A stretch of 64,000 nt of DNA from Trogon surrucura (lineage: Eukaryota; Chordata; Aves; Trogoniformes; Trogonidae), in NCBI GenBank assembly GCA_020746105.1, contig CM036621.1:28167501-28231500 (forward strand). Direction: 5' to 3'. The notes under the pieces were generated by a model. That model saw nothing but the letters and a program-made list of their open reading frames with translations. It ran no database searches and was not told where the DNA came from. This document shows positions 39,001-49,403 of the stretch, one piece after another. Position 1 is the stretch's first letter, and every line of letters begins with the position of its first letter. The position numbers and the translations under genes are program-made.

Positions 39001-42000
39001 CCTTCCTATGTGGGTTTTTCCCCCCTTACAAAGGAAGGTTGTTTATGTCTGTCTTCCATCTTCTAGAAGATCGTGTTTAGAAATCCGTGCTTACAGCTCA
39101 GTTTGATAACAAAGCAGGGTTTTAGAGTAGATACCAGTTTTTTGATCATCTATATATTACCAGCAGCTTACCTATCCTATTCATCCACTCTTGCGTACAT
39201 TGGTATTAAAGCACCCTCTGATCTCCCTGGAAGGATTTCAGTGCTATTTTGCCTTAGTTTTCAGTGCTAAGGGCACATTTTTGTATCGTAAAGCTCCTCC
39301 TGGCCATGACCAACACCCACCACAGAAATGAACTACTTTTTCTTTCTTCACAGTAAATGTGACTAAAAATAATTTTTTTCCTAGTGTTTTTTTCCTGTTC
39401 TGACCATTCTGTTCAACTCTTAAGTCATATTTCCTGTGAAAACTCTATGTAAACAATTCTGCTCTCCATTCACATCTGTGTTTGTCACAGCTTGGTAACT
39501 TCAGAGTCCATTTATTGACTTCATGTTTTGGTCATCTTGCACCCAGTTAGGTTAATACAAGTTTTGTGAAAACGGTCAGTGGAGAGAGGAGAGATACTAG
39601 AGATATCCCAAGAGGATGGAACTGTGTGAGGTACCAGGAAAATTTATGCAGTGGTGTAACATTTCAAGTCCTCAAACCACAGAGAAATATTTGCATCCTT
39701 AAATATTCAGGCCAGTAAACTGCAAAGCATGACTTATTAAGAAACTAGCTTTCACTAGTTCCAGGAGCTGAGTATTCCTTGCTATGTTGGGCTTTTTCCA
39801 ACCTGTAATTACACTAATTACATTATACTGTTTAGCTTGAGAAACTTACTTGAAATACTTTTGGAATTAACTGAGGTTTGAGCTAGTGAGACTACTGGTT
39901 CAACAGTTTACATTTGGATATGAAAACCTTAGAAGAAATACATTCACAGATGTTTAGATCCACTTTGTGCAGTAAACAAGGAGAAGAAAGCTTGTTGATT
40001 CATGAAGATCTAAGGATAGAGTCACAAATTTAAAGAAATCTTTTTTGCATAGCTGTTCTGATTTTGGTTGACTTGGAAATAACAGGGTACAAAGCATTTG
40101 TATAAACTACTTTGTTGCACCATTTGTGGATGTACACTGATTGCATCCAGCAATTGCATCTAAAGTGATAATTTGTGTGATTTTGCTTGTTGTGCTGACA
40201 CTTATTTCCAGAAGCAGTATGCCAGATGTATTGCTTGGATTTCACACAGCCATAGTAGTCATTGCTTATTTTTTTTTTTACCCTGATGTTGCCATTGATT
40301 CTGCACAGCCTTAGAGAAAGTGAAGATGAACAAATCTCATTCCAGAGAGTTTGTTCAGTGGATAAATTGTCTTTGAAATGCCCCCAAACACTCAGTGTTT
40401 GTTTGTCTGCTGCAGAACCATTGCTGTGGTGCCCAAGGTCCAGAAGACTGGGACTTTAACATATACTTTAACTGCAGCAGCGAAAGCAAAAGTCGTGAGA
40501 AGTGTGGCGTTCCTTTTTCCTGCTGTATACCTGATCCTGCCGTAAGTTGTTTCCTGGCTTTGTATTGTTCTGATGTTGGAGAGTTATGAAAGGATTTACT
40601 TCTGGAATAAAGTGTGCTGACTAGAGCTCTAAAAGGTCTTCTAAATGATCAAAAATTACTCGTGCAAACTCTTTCCATGTTTCTGTCCCACACTTCTTAG
40701 AGTTTAAGTGTGGCAACCCGTTACACAGCTGAAAATGTACGATCACCAGGAATTTCAAGCTACTCTTGTGTGTCTGAAATCCACAAGTGTTCAAGACTGA
40801 TAAATTATTTTTTTTTTTTACTCTCATAGTTTCCTTGAACTCTAGTACCCTTACCTAGGTTCTAAGGGCTTGAGAACACTGTTTGAGCAGTGTGTTTTCC
40901 CCAGTTAGAACTAATGTTACACCACTCTTCTGCCAGAGAAGTAGAAGTTAACTCCATTTGCTGATGGTTTACCAGCAACTGGCAAAGGGCTTATGCATAA
41001 AACCAGTTTAAAGCAATTGAATTGGTTTTCTGTTTTGCTAAACTTTAGAAATCTGACCCGTTCACTGTAAGCTGAAATATGGAAGTAGGAACTAACTTAT
41101 AATGCTTTATAAGTGGGAACAGTTACAGCTCAAAGTCAGTGCAGCAGTCCTTATGCGGAGCAGGTAGCCTTTGGTAGGTTATATGTCAGGGAAATATTCC
41201 ATGTTCAGATTCCCCAGTAATTATTTTCTGCTTGAATTTGGAGAGTTATTATTCCACTGCAACTGAAAAAGTTCCTGTATTTAAGGAGACATAGGCATAT
41301 TTAAATCAATTTGGATCATAGAATGGCCTAGGCTGGAAGGGACCTTAGAGACCATTTAATCCAGCCTTCCTGTCATGGGCAGGGACGCCTCTCAACTAGA
41401 TCAGGCAACACATGAGTACTGAACGGGAATCGAACCCGTGAACCTTTGGTGTTTCAGCACCATGCTCATCCGACTGAGCTAAACCGACCCTCAATTTAAT
41501 ATGCTACTCTTAATATTTCAAGATAACTCACTATGCATTGTGTAAATTATTCTATAATTGAATATTACTCAGTGTTTTTATAAGTCTCATACAGAGAAAA
41601 CCAAAGAAAAAAGTCTTAAAAGGAATGTCTTCATCTTTGGAGGTAAATACTGTCATTGGGTTGTGATCTGGAAGGTGTGTATTGTTTCCCTACCTGGGAT
41701 CTTCAAGTTAGGAGTGTTTTGTCTTTGAGAGTAGATATGTCTTGGAGCTGGGTTATGTGTAAGAGTTTGAACTGGCAACTGAGGGGGCTCAAGCAGCTCA
41801 CAGCTGCTACTTGTTCTGACCAAATTGGGTAGCAGGTTGTGTACCTCTTGGAATGATGGAGTTGTAAGTTGTATTTCTCTACTGCACTTCTAAATAAATC
41901 ACCCTGGTACCTTTATTGTTACCAGAGTGTTTAGATGTTATGTGAAATAGCTAATGTGAAACAGATCTTGGAGGTGCAGATGTCTTGTCTGTGTGCTGGC

Positions 42001-44081
42001 TGTGGAGTTGCTACACTTCAGGTGAAAAGGTCCTTGCTAGTTGAAAGCCAAGTGCTAGAAGAAGCTGGGATTTCTGTTGGAGAATGTTTTCCTGCTAGCC
42101 TACACCTTTGCTTTGTCATTATTCTTGTGTTCTGCTAGTGCTTTGTTCATTTTTACTAAAAACCCTTCTTAAAGTGGTTGGTTCTGGCAGTCCTGATTTT
42201 TGTCTGTGAATCTGAAAGACAGAAAAACTGCCACTAGTAGAATTCAATTGATTTAAGTCTTTTTTGCTTTGCAGCAAAAAGTTGTGAATACGCAGTGTGG
42301 CTATGATGTCAGAAAGAAGGTAAGGCCGTGGGGTCTTGCTCTGTCATGTTCTGTGTCTGCATAGACAAAAGTATAAAAATGGTGGAATTTCTTGTAGATG
42401 TGTCAGCTTAAAATTCTGGAAACTAATTGACTGTGCTACAGATAGTGTGTGGTAGAGATTTTCCGTTGTTTAAAGTGAACTTGTACTGTGGAGAGGGTGG
42501 AAGAATCAAGTGATGAAGCTGGGAAAGGTGTGTTTCATAAGGGGTAGGATTTGCATTTCAAAGGTGCATTCCAATTATTGGTTATAATAGTGAACTCTTG
42601 AACTCTATCTGCTAATTTTAAAGTATTCCAATAACAGCATTTGCACGAAAATGCTAACACCAATGTCCAACATTCCCTGGTACAATCTTGGCATATATGT
42701 ATTTCTGAAGTCTGGTTAAAAACGTTAGTGCATGTGTCATTAGTTTAGTTCTATCATAGGACTGATCTAATAAACTTGAACAGAAAAATGATATTCTTCC
42801 TTTCTGTGTTCAGAGCAAGAGTCAATGGGATGACCAGATTTTTGTCAAAGGATGTATTCTTGCTCTTGAAGCTTGGCTACCCCGAAATATCTACATTGTT
42901 GCAGGTGTCTTCATAGCTATCTCACTGCTCCAGGTTGGTTGGTTTTGTTATGCTACTTTGCCAAAACTTTCAAGTTTGCAGACACAGACCTGCCAAAGGT
43001 AAAAGTAGCTATGGAGAGAGGTAAATATTTTGACACTGGATTTTTTTTTTTAAGGTACGAGACTAATATGACAAAAATAGTTATAGGGATGGAGACTTAA
43101 TGAAAATATTTGATATCAGCTAATTTAGTTCTCTGAAATTTTGATCCTTAAAGCGGTGAAGGTAATTCTAAAAATACACTACAGCTTTAATACATACAGT
43201 ATATGATAAATGATGTATTATTAATATTTCAATATGCTAATATATGACTGCTATATAAACTATTTCATGGTGAAACTGAGAGTTAGATGTAACTTGACTA
43301 CTTATAAAAAATTTTTTATCTTTTCTAAAACTTCACCCAAGTATTTTGTTATTTTGCTAAGAAAGTTTCATGAAATATACTGAGTTATGAATTTATCTTC
43401 AATTTGTGTGGGAAGACTTCTCTGAGAACTTGAGTGAATGTAAAAGTTTCAAATTTAAATGTTGCAGAATAATCTGGGACTTTTCTCACTACTGTGTATG
43501 AAAAGAATTTCATTTTAGTACAAGTAATTGTACATTCTGTATGTATTTTAAAAAGATCAGAAAATTGACTGATTACAACTTCAGCAGGAGGGAAGTGTGA
43601 ATGTTATTAGACTCAAACTGGCTAAGTGGATTTCTTCAAAGTCTAGGGCAGCTGGAAGCTTATTACTTTGAATGCTCCTAAAGTGTTACATGTGAAAGCA
43701 TCTTTTTCTCATGAGTTTTATTTCCTGCAAGATTCTGCTGCCTTTATTACTTTTTAGTAAAAGCCATACTTTGACAGATGATTCTGGCTAAGAAGTGGTA
43801 TCTGAACCTACCAACACTTTCTGCATGTACATCATTATTCACAAGAGTAGTTGCGCTGATGTCAGCAGTGTAACAGGAACACATCAGAAGTAGGTTCCAG
43901 TTCTGTGGTAATGACTGATGGTAATAGGCTCTAACTTCTAGAAACATCTTGCAGACTGATATATTACAAGTGTTTCAACTCACACATAGTTTGTTTTTTG
44001 TCTTTTTAGATATTTGGGATTTTCCTAGCCAGGACATTGATTTCTGATATTGAAGCTGTAAAGGCAAGTAATGCCTTCTGA
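23986..44081 (+). CDS. TSPAN14: TSPAN14, tetraspanin-14 (TspanC8), complete CDS in eight exons
   Basis: Coding exons: 23986-24066, 31454-31504, 37126-37272, 38142-38312, 40416-40541, 42275-42319, 42814-42933 and 44010-44081. All junctions are phase 0, and the sum is 270 codons plus TGA, the length I recall for human TSPAN14. Four membrane segments lie near residues 18-40, 62-84, 95-117 and 232-255. The large extracellular loop carries eight cysteines (153, 154, 170, 180, 186, 187, 200 and 221) with a CCG motif at 153-155, which defines the TspanC8 group. TspanC8 proteins bind the metalloprotease ADAM10 and control its exit from the ER and its substrate choice, including Notch processing. One N-glycosylation sequon is NCS at 169. 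The N-terminus [20 protein letters not shown] and the end [11 protein letters not shown] distinguish it from TSPAN5 and TSPAN17. Confidence 0.97.
27326..27518 (+). mobile_element. tRNA-derived SINE with CR1 tail, copy 2
   Basis: Best preserved copy. The head folds as a tRNA: D arm GCTC with GAGC, anticodon stem TGGTG with CACCG around loop CTTGAAA (nominal anticodon TGA), and T arm GTGGG-TTCGATT-CCCAT. The middle region and CR1 tail follow, ending TTCTATTCTATGATTCTAT. It is not called as a tRNA gene because the acceptor stem is not closed by a normal 3' half, and the unit is repeated and fused to LINE sequence. Confidence 0.9.
30162..30645 (-). mobile_element. CR1 LINE 3' end (minus orientation)
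   Basis: Reverse complement of a CR1 3' segment: AGAGAATCACAGAC tail, GTTGGACTCGATCTTAAAG, CACCTCCAGGGGTGGTGACT, CTTCCCTGGGCAGCCTGTTC, then the end of ORF2 (CTCCCCTGAGG, TTTCTCCAGGCTAAGCAACC, CAGCTGCTCCTC). An internal stretch near 30262-30330 is partly a second, diverged copy of the CCAC-accACTAA region. Frames are broken. Confidence 0.92.
31454..31504 (+). CDS. TSPAN14: TSPAN14 exon 3
   Basis: 17 codons, [17 protein letters not shown] (residues 28-44), between the acceptor TTGTTTTAG and the donor GTAAGG. Encodes the rest of TM1 and the start of the small extracellular loop. LWAWSEK is conserved in the TspanC8 group. Confidence 0.96.
33866..34378 (+). mobile_element. CR1 LINE 3' segment (plus orientation)
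   Basis: Covers the C-terminal end of CR1 ORF2 and its 3' tail. It is recognisable by ggGCCCCTCACTACCAGAAG, GAGTGGCTGAGAGGACTG, CTCTCTACAACTACATGAAA, GGAGGTATTTAAGAGTCAGG and a degenerate AATTCTAGGATTCTG end. An open stretch around 33950-34147 ([20 protein letters not shown]) is a remnant of ORF2, not a host gene. Confidence 0.93.
35960..36984 (+). mobile_element. CR1 LINE fragment with reverse-transcriptase remnant
   Basis: The longest CR1 copy in the window, about 1 kb. An open piece at 36013-36231 contains [20 protein letters not shown] followed by ADDTKLRGS, which includes the FADDT form of the reverse-transcriptase catalytic motif, and then a [16 protein letters not shown] segment. The later part (36496-36660) keeps [14 protein letters not shown], in a different frame, and the copy ends with GGAGGTCTTTTCCAGCCTCA and ATTCTGTGATTCTGTGA. 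Frame changes and stops show it is dead. 5' truncated. Confidence 0.94.
37126..37272 (+). CDS. TSPAN14: TSPAN14 exon 4
   Basis: 49 codons (residues 45-93), from [19 protein letters not shown] to RENICLLKF. Encodes the small extracellular loop and TM2 with the conserved [12 protein letters not shown] turn. The acceptor CTCTTTCAG and donor GTAAGT are canonical. Confidence 0.97.
38142..38312 (+). CDS. TSPAN14: TSPAN14 exon 5
   Basis: 57 codons (residues 94-150), from [20 protein letters not shown] through [16 protein letters not shown]. Encodes TM3 and the first helix of the large loop. The last codon is ATA (Ile) where I recall Ala in human. Acceptor TTATTACAG; donor GTAAGT. Confidence 0.96.
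40416..40541 (+). CDS. TSPAN14: TSPAN14 exon 6
   Basis: 42 codons (residues 151-192) carrying the heart of the TspanC8 loop: [20 protein letters not shown], a KC at 179-180 and PFSCC at 184-187. Six of the eight loop cysteines are here. Acceptor GTCTGCTGCAG; donor GTAAGT. Confidence 0.97.
41313..41493 (-). mobile_element. tRNA-derived SINE with CR1 tail, copy 3
   Basis: Same family as the copies at 13834 and 27326, in TSPAN14 intron 6. The minus strand shows TTTAGCTCAGTCGGATGAGC, a B box GGTTCGATTCC, the unique middle block and the CR1 tail. One base of the anticodon loop is missing relative to copy 2 (GTGCTGAAACACC), and the middle block is a few bases shorter. More diverged than copy 2. 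Confidence 0.88.
42275..42319 (+). CDS. TSPAN14: TSPAN14 exon 7
   Basis: A 45-bp exon encoding [15 protein letters not shown] (residues 193-207), with loop cysteine 200. The last residues differ from the human protein as I remember it (which reads IQL-K here), a known variable spot of the loop. Acceptor GCTTTGCAG; donor GTAAGG. Confidence 0.95.
42814..42933 (+). CDS. TSPAN14: TSPAN14 exon 8
   Basis: 40 codons (residues 208-247), [14 protein letters not shown] through [17 protein letters not shown]. Supplies the eighth loop cysteine (221) and most of TM4. The donor is the weak-looking GTTGGT, so splicing strength here may depend on other signals. Confidence 0.95.
44010..44081 (+). CDS. TSPAN14: TSPAN14 exon 9 (stop codon)
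   Basis: 23 codons (residues 248-270), [20 protein letters not shown] to NAF, then TGA at 44079-44081. Completes TM4 and the short cytoplasmic tail. The preceding tract TTGTCTTTTTAG is a good acceptor. Confidence 0.96.
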   Translation: MFGIFLARTLISDIEAVKASNAF

Positions 44082-47000
44082 ATATAAAAGCAGACACGTG
44101 TTGCAAAAAAACATGTATCTTGTGGTTATTGGTTGGACACCAAGGTGGAAGAAGTGCAGAGACCGTGAAATACTTTTATTAAAAGCCTTATGTGGATTTT
44201 ACCCTGCTCATGCTTTTTGTTAGAAACTGGTACAAAAAGCAAATTTCTGAACATGCACATATCTACCTTTTTTCTGATGAGACAACTCAGTGCACCAGTG
44301 CTGATCTCCGAGGAAGAAACGGAATTTCACAAGACATTGGTGGAACAGATTTTGAATATTGTAGCAAGGAAACATGAAACTGCTGTAAAGTCTTTCCTTG
44401 AAGGATACAGTGAAGATTGTTCTGTTTTCACTCTTAAATGTCATCAATCTCAAAATGTAATCTCTTCAGAAGGTGTGCCAATTTCTTCACAAATCTTGAA
44501 ATTGTTTTAATCTCTCCAGTAGACTCATGCAGTCGTCTTTTTGGCAAGATACCAAACAACTGTAATTGTCATGATATTGAAAAAAATGGTCACAGGTAGT
44601 TTAGTTCTTCATTTTTTCTCTTGTTCAGAAGTAAGGATATTTCTGACTGGGAATAATGTTGACTTCGTGGGAGCAGGAACTTGTGCTCAGCATCAGAGCC
44701 TTGAGTAACCCATGCTGTTTTAAAAATGCAAGCTTTTTCTCAAGAGGGGGAAAAAAATCTGACTGTAGCATTATGTTAGAAATCTTCATTTCAGGCAAGG
44801 GGGTGTGAATCTCTGATACTGTTTCCCATCTGAAAAAAATATAAATATTCTTTATTTATAGAATACAAAACTCTTTAAAACTGCTTACCTTTTTATTGAT
44901 CAGTAATATCTTTAAAAATGCTCTATGCAGAGATTTTGAAATACAGCTGGTTTCAGTCAGTACCAAGCATGCTGTGCTCCCTGTTGATGGTTTTTCTTTC
45001 CTCTAGTTTCTCTCACAACTGCTATACTTATCTTCTCAAATCCTACCTGCTAGTGTCAGGATTGGTGAAAAAAGTTTAAATTTAGCATTGATTCCTACTC
45101 AAAACTGGCTTTCAATGAAGAAATAGGAGTTTATGAGGGATTAGAATTGTTGAAGTTTTAAATCTTCTGTAAAGCTGTTGACTCATGAGTTCTGCTTGTG
45201 TTCTGATACATGGTGACCTGGAGTGCTTTCTTCGCAGTGATTTTTCTGCATCAGACTGAACTACTGCTGAAGGCAATTTTTATTTTGATCAAAAGGAAAT
45301 TAAACTCTCTTCTTCCTGTCCTCCCTTCTTGGGGGCTCAGTAGATGGTTTTGTAGCTAAGTAAGAATTGCAATCTTCTCTATAAGGCTTTGGCATAGTAT
45401 TTTTAGCTTTAAGGTAGAAGTATGTGACTGGAAAGTTCTTGGAAGTAGCTGTAGCTGTCAGATTTACTGTGGGCCATGACTAACATTGTTTACTGCTTCC
45501 AGTGACACCATTTTTTTTCAGGGAGAGCAGGTTTATTTACAGTGCCTAATATAGTGTACATTCTAGAAAAATATATATTTTTATAATGATATTTTACTAC
45601 ATGTAGTCTGCCTGAAGGATTTAATACTTGTATTTCCAAAGTATATGGCTGTCTTAGGAAGCCAAACTTTTAAATTTCTTTAATGTCCATTTTTCTGTTA
45701 TGCTTGTATTAACAAACATTTCACTGGCAGAAGCTGACAAACGAAGAATCTTTGTGTCTGTACCAATTGTCCAGATATCCTTCTAGCTTTCAGTCTGTGA
45801 AGCACTTCAGAGACAATGCTGTACTCTCATGTGTACTTCAGTTCAGCTGTCATGGTTCTTTTTCTGGCCACTGATTGAGACACAACAGGAAGAGGAAGCT
45901 TGTCCAAGGATGGCTGATTTCCCTACAGTGGCAGAGAACAGTCTGCTTTTACTCATTTGAAAACCTGAAAGTAAAGTCGCTAGAAGTGTACTGTGTTTTT
46001 TTTTTTTTGAATAGTTTTTTAGCTTTGATATACAACAAGGAAACAATAGCAGTAGATCACTGAGGGGAGATGAGGAGGCATTTCTTCTGTAGAGCCTTGA
46101 ATTTGAGGTCTGTATTGGTTATTTGTTGAATCTGTTCCATTAGGAGCAGCCCACAATTTGCTGCAACCTTTGCTTTAAACTCTGGTGCTTGAAACTTTAC
46201 AACACCTCATCAACCAATTTGTCAGGTTATGTGTAATAATCTGGTTATTCTGTGTAATAATCTGATGTAAATTGGAGAAGAAAGCCCCTAATGCTGGGAG
46301 GTAGTTTAGCAGTTGGTAAAAATCAGCACAGTGTCGGATACTTGGAGAGTTCATGCACTGAGATCGACTGAGATGAGAGCCAGTGTCATGGATCAGGATT
46401 CCAGTGTCTACAAATCTTGTCAAGTTGCCTGAAGACAAATGAATGCTCAGCTTCTTTTTGAAGTACTGTTTGTATGTAAAACAATTTAATTGAAGTGTTG
46501 TCTTTCCACAGTTCTTATTGGCTTTGGCTGTATTAACATCAGCTTTATATCATTGCTTCAGTTATTTGAAACTAAATTCAAGGGAGCAAGTTCAACCTCT
46601 TTGAGGACCTTTAAGTTCATGGAGTGATTTGTTTGCACTGCAGATCAACTTCTTTGTGCTTGTTCAGTATCACTTTTCAAACCCTGGGGTGCTGGGCTTG
46701 TTTACCCTTTGGCATTTTGAATTGTACCCCTGTTGGTGGCTGGTGTAATTTCAGACTTGGAATGCTTTGTAACCACTTTTAGGTGTATTTAGCACCTCCT
46801 CTGTGGACCTGCAGTGACTTCGTGGCAAAAGGTTTAGGTTATGGTTTAATAAGTCTTGTCGGCAAAACCAGTTGGGTGTGAGCCTGCCTCTAAAGCCCTG
46901 AAGGAGAAGCAATTCAGTGATCTCGGAGAGGTTTGGTCAGTTTTTGATGTTGAGGTTTTGGTGGTTGCATTTGGAACGGCTCCACAAACACTACAATGGA

Positions 47001-47585
47001 AACAAGGTTTTTAATGAAGATTTCAAATATGAGATCAGACTTAAATAACTAGACTGAGAGAAGGAAACATTTCAGTGTGATCACTTATTTTTCAGAAACA
47101 AGCACAATTTATTTCTGCGAAACAATGTCACAACGTGGAACAGTGCAACCGCCCTCTTGTTTCTGTTGATACACCTACATTTGGACGCAGCTTGTTTTCG
47201 TGTATGTGAAGAGAGGAGGATGAATATAAGCACTGAGAGAAGTTGCTTCAGTTACCTTCTTAAAGCTGGAATATTTCTTCCCAAGGGATCTTTAGTTGTG
47301 GTGACCCTCATCCAGTGCCACGTGGATTGACTTATACCTCCAGCCCATTGAGATCGAGGGGGCAACTGGCTTATATGTAGAACTGCCTTGGGTGTTGTCT
47401 CCCCATTCCATCCATTCCCCTTCCTTCCCCCTCCCCTCCGTGGATTATCATGCAGCCTGAATGTTGTTTAGCCAGGGGAAGGGGATGTTCTGTCTCTTCT
47501 TCTGAGATGGCTTTTCTGAGTGACTTTCAGTATTTTTTTTCTCAAGTCTTAAATGCGATTAAATAAAATTTAATGTTTTGTACTC
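44082..47585 (+). terminator. TSPAN14: TSPAN14 3' UTR and poly(A) signal
   Basis: About 3.5 kb with no repeats or exons, ending at AATAAA (47562-47567) followed by T/G-rich sequence. The 3' end is inferred from that signal; earlier weak signals may give shorter transcripts. Long AU-rich stretches are present. Confidence 0.65.
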
Positions 47586-47738
47586 CTGGAGTTTGATTTC
47601 TAAGATTTTTTGCTTCCACTTGATAAGGTTTAGACTGGCTACTGACACTGCAGTTTGTGGCTAACTACAGAAACGGTCAAGGTCTGCTGGTGTTTGTGTG
47701 TGTGTGTTTGATGAAACTAATTCTTGATTGTTTTTCAG

Positions 47739-47991
47739 TCTGGGCTGTTGGATAATAGATAACACTGATGCATTTCTCTCCATTGTTAGTGGAAAGCCAG
47801 GAGCAATTGAAGAGCTACAGAATGGTGTAAAGAGCTTATTAAATCTCTGGACACCCAAAAAGTCGAAACTTCTGTTTGCACTTTGTCTGCCATTATCTGC
47901 TGTTGTCGCTCTTGTGATTTGCCCAGTCTGTGGTTTGTCATGTCTGAGCAATATCCCTGAAACTACTCTTATGAGTACAGAAAGGAAGTAA
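47739..47991 (+). other. unassigned open frame, possible alternative terminal exon
   Basis: After an acceptor-like TTGATTGTTTTTCAG (ending 47738), an open frame runs to TAA at 47989-47991. It gives about 84 residues with segments AFLSIVSGKPGAIEELQNGV and a strongly hydrophobic LLFALCLPLSAVVALVICPV that could span a membrane. It needs two bases from an upstream exon. TSPAN14 exons are all phase 0, so splicing from TSPAN14 would instead read SGLLDNR and stop. The opposite strand is also open for 115 codons (47661-48008). I do not recognise either product. Confidence 0.25.
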
Positions 47992-49269
47992 CTTCGAGGT
48001 TTGACCATGAGGCTTTCAGAAACGGGTTTGTCTCTATGTATTTGACCATTTTAATATTTCTTTAATACATTAAAATGCGATAATTTAAGATTTTTTTTTT
48101 TTACTTTATGAAGGTCAGAGGAACATTTAACCAATAGATAATGGGTATATTGGAGTAATGCCATAATTGGAATTAGTCTAGAATGCAGGATCATTTCTGA
48201 TAAGAATGACTTGACTGTCGCTATTTGGTTTGTATATATAGAACTTGTAATAGATCCTGATATATGTCATATTAATGCTTGGTATAGGCACAACCTCAGA
48301 TCTTATTATTGAAGATGAGGTTGTCTGAAGCAATTTTTTTTTTTTAACATTGGAAATTTGTAGGATGCCTGTATCATTCTGTGCTTTAAGCCAAAGGAAA
48401 CTGCACACAGTTCGGCCCCTGTTTCTCTTTTCTCCTGCTGTGTGGACAAGATCTCTTCGTATGTTGCCAAGTGACTTGTCTGGATTGGTTTCATGAAATT
48501 CCCTTTCTCAAGAATGCTCTTGAAAGTGGTATTTGGTGGCAGTTTCTTGTAGAGTTTGCTTCTGCTGAGTCTCATTCCAGGGTACAGTAACTGTAACTCT
48601 GAAATTAAGACAAGACTGTCACCTCTGACACTTAGGAATATAGCTTGTGAGACTAGCAGGTGAAAGCTCAAGAGATGAGCTTTAAAATTGGAAATGGAAG
48701 GAGGAGTTGGTTTAGAAGTACAGTTCTGTGGTGGCTTTAACATGTTCAGTTAACAGCTGGGCTCACAGATCGATCCACAAAGTGTGGAGGTTAAATTGGT
48801 GCCGATTAGCACTTAGCTTTGTTTAAGTTACAGCTCTTACCTAATCTAAAACCCCATTGCTTCAGGTTGTGCTATATAAGCTTGAGATTTTTTTGGTAAT
48901 GATTTGAAGTTTCCAAGGTTGCAAGTGATACCCCCATCTGACAAAACCAAGCAGTTTAAAAACGTTACAGAGGCAGCAATTGCCTGATGCTTCTCATGTG
49001 GTGACTCCTAACACCACTCTCTTCACAGGCCTTAATCCTACGGATGTCCCTTAGTAGGTCCATGAAAAGCAGCAGTGGTGCAAGTATCTGTAGGCCAAAT
49101 AGATGAGCAAATGAGTTGGGTTGTTTTTTTTGTTTATAGAGAGCTTTAAAAGCAGGAGCTGTACCTAGGTTATGCAGCAACGTGACAAATGCAAGATGGG
49201 GTTGGCAAAGCTGGCGTTCTATTGCATTTGCCTCAGCAGCAGTACAGGGTTGCTGTGGGGGAGAAGAGG

Positions 49270-49403
49270 TTAGTGAGGTGTCTCTCCTCTCAAAACCTGT
49301 AGTGTGGCGACAGCTTCCTTGACTACAGTTTGATTACTGTGGCTGCAGAGTTCTGCAAGGGTTTCTTTAATCTTGTTCTCTTCTATTTCTTGTCTCAGAT
49401 CAC
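49270..49403 (-). CDS. SmgGDS-like terminal exon
   Basis: Acceptor CCCATTCAG on the minus strand. It begins with the last two bases of a Gly codon and encodes DLRQEIEENKIKETLAELCS, HSNQTVVKEAVATLQVLRGE and TPH before TAA. It aligns with the final repeat of RAP1GDS1 around the SH-x-N motif, but the tail is distinct. Confidence 0.9.

Noticed and set aside
23986..44081. Calling this gene TSPAN5 or TSPAN17
   Set aside because: The N-terminus [17 protein letters not shown], the loop sequence and the PRXL2A neighbour fit TSPAN14; TSPAN5 begins and ends differently.
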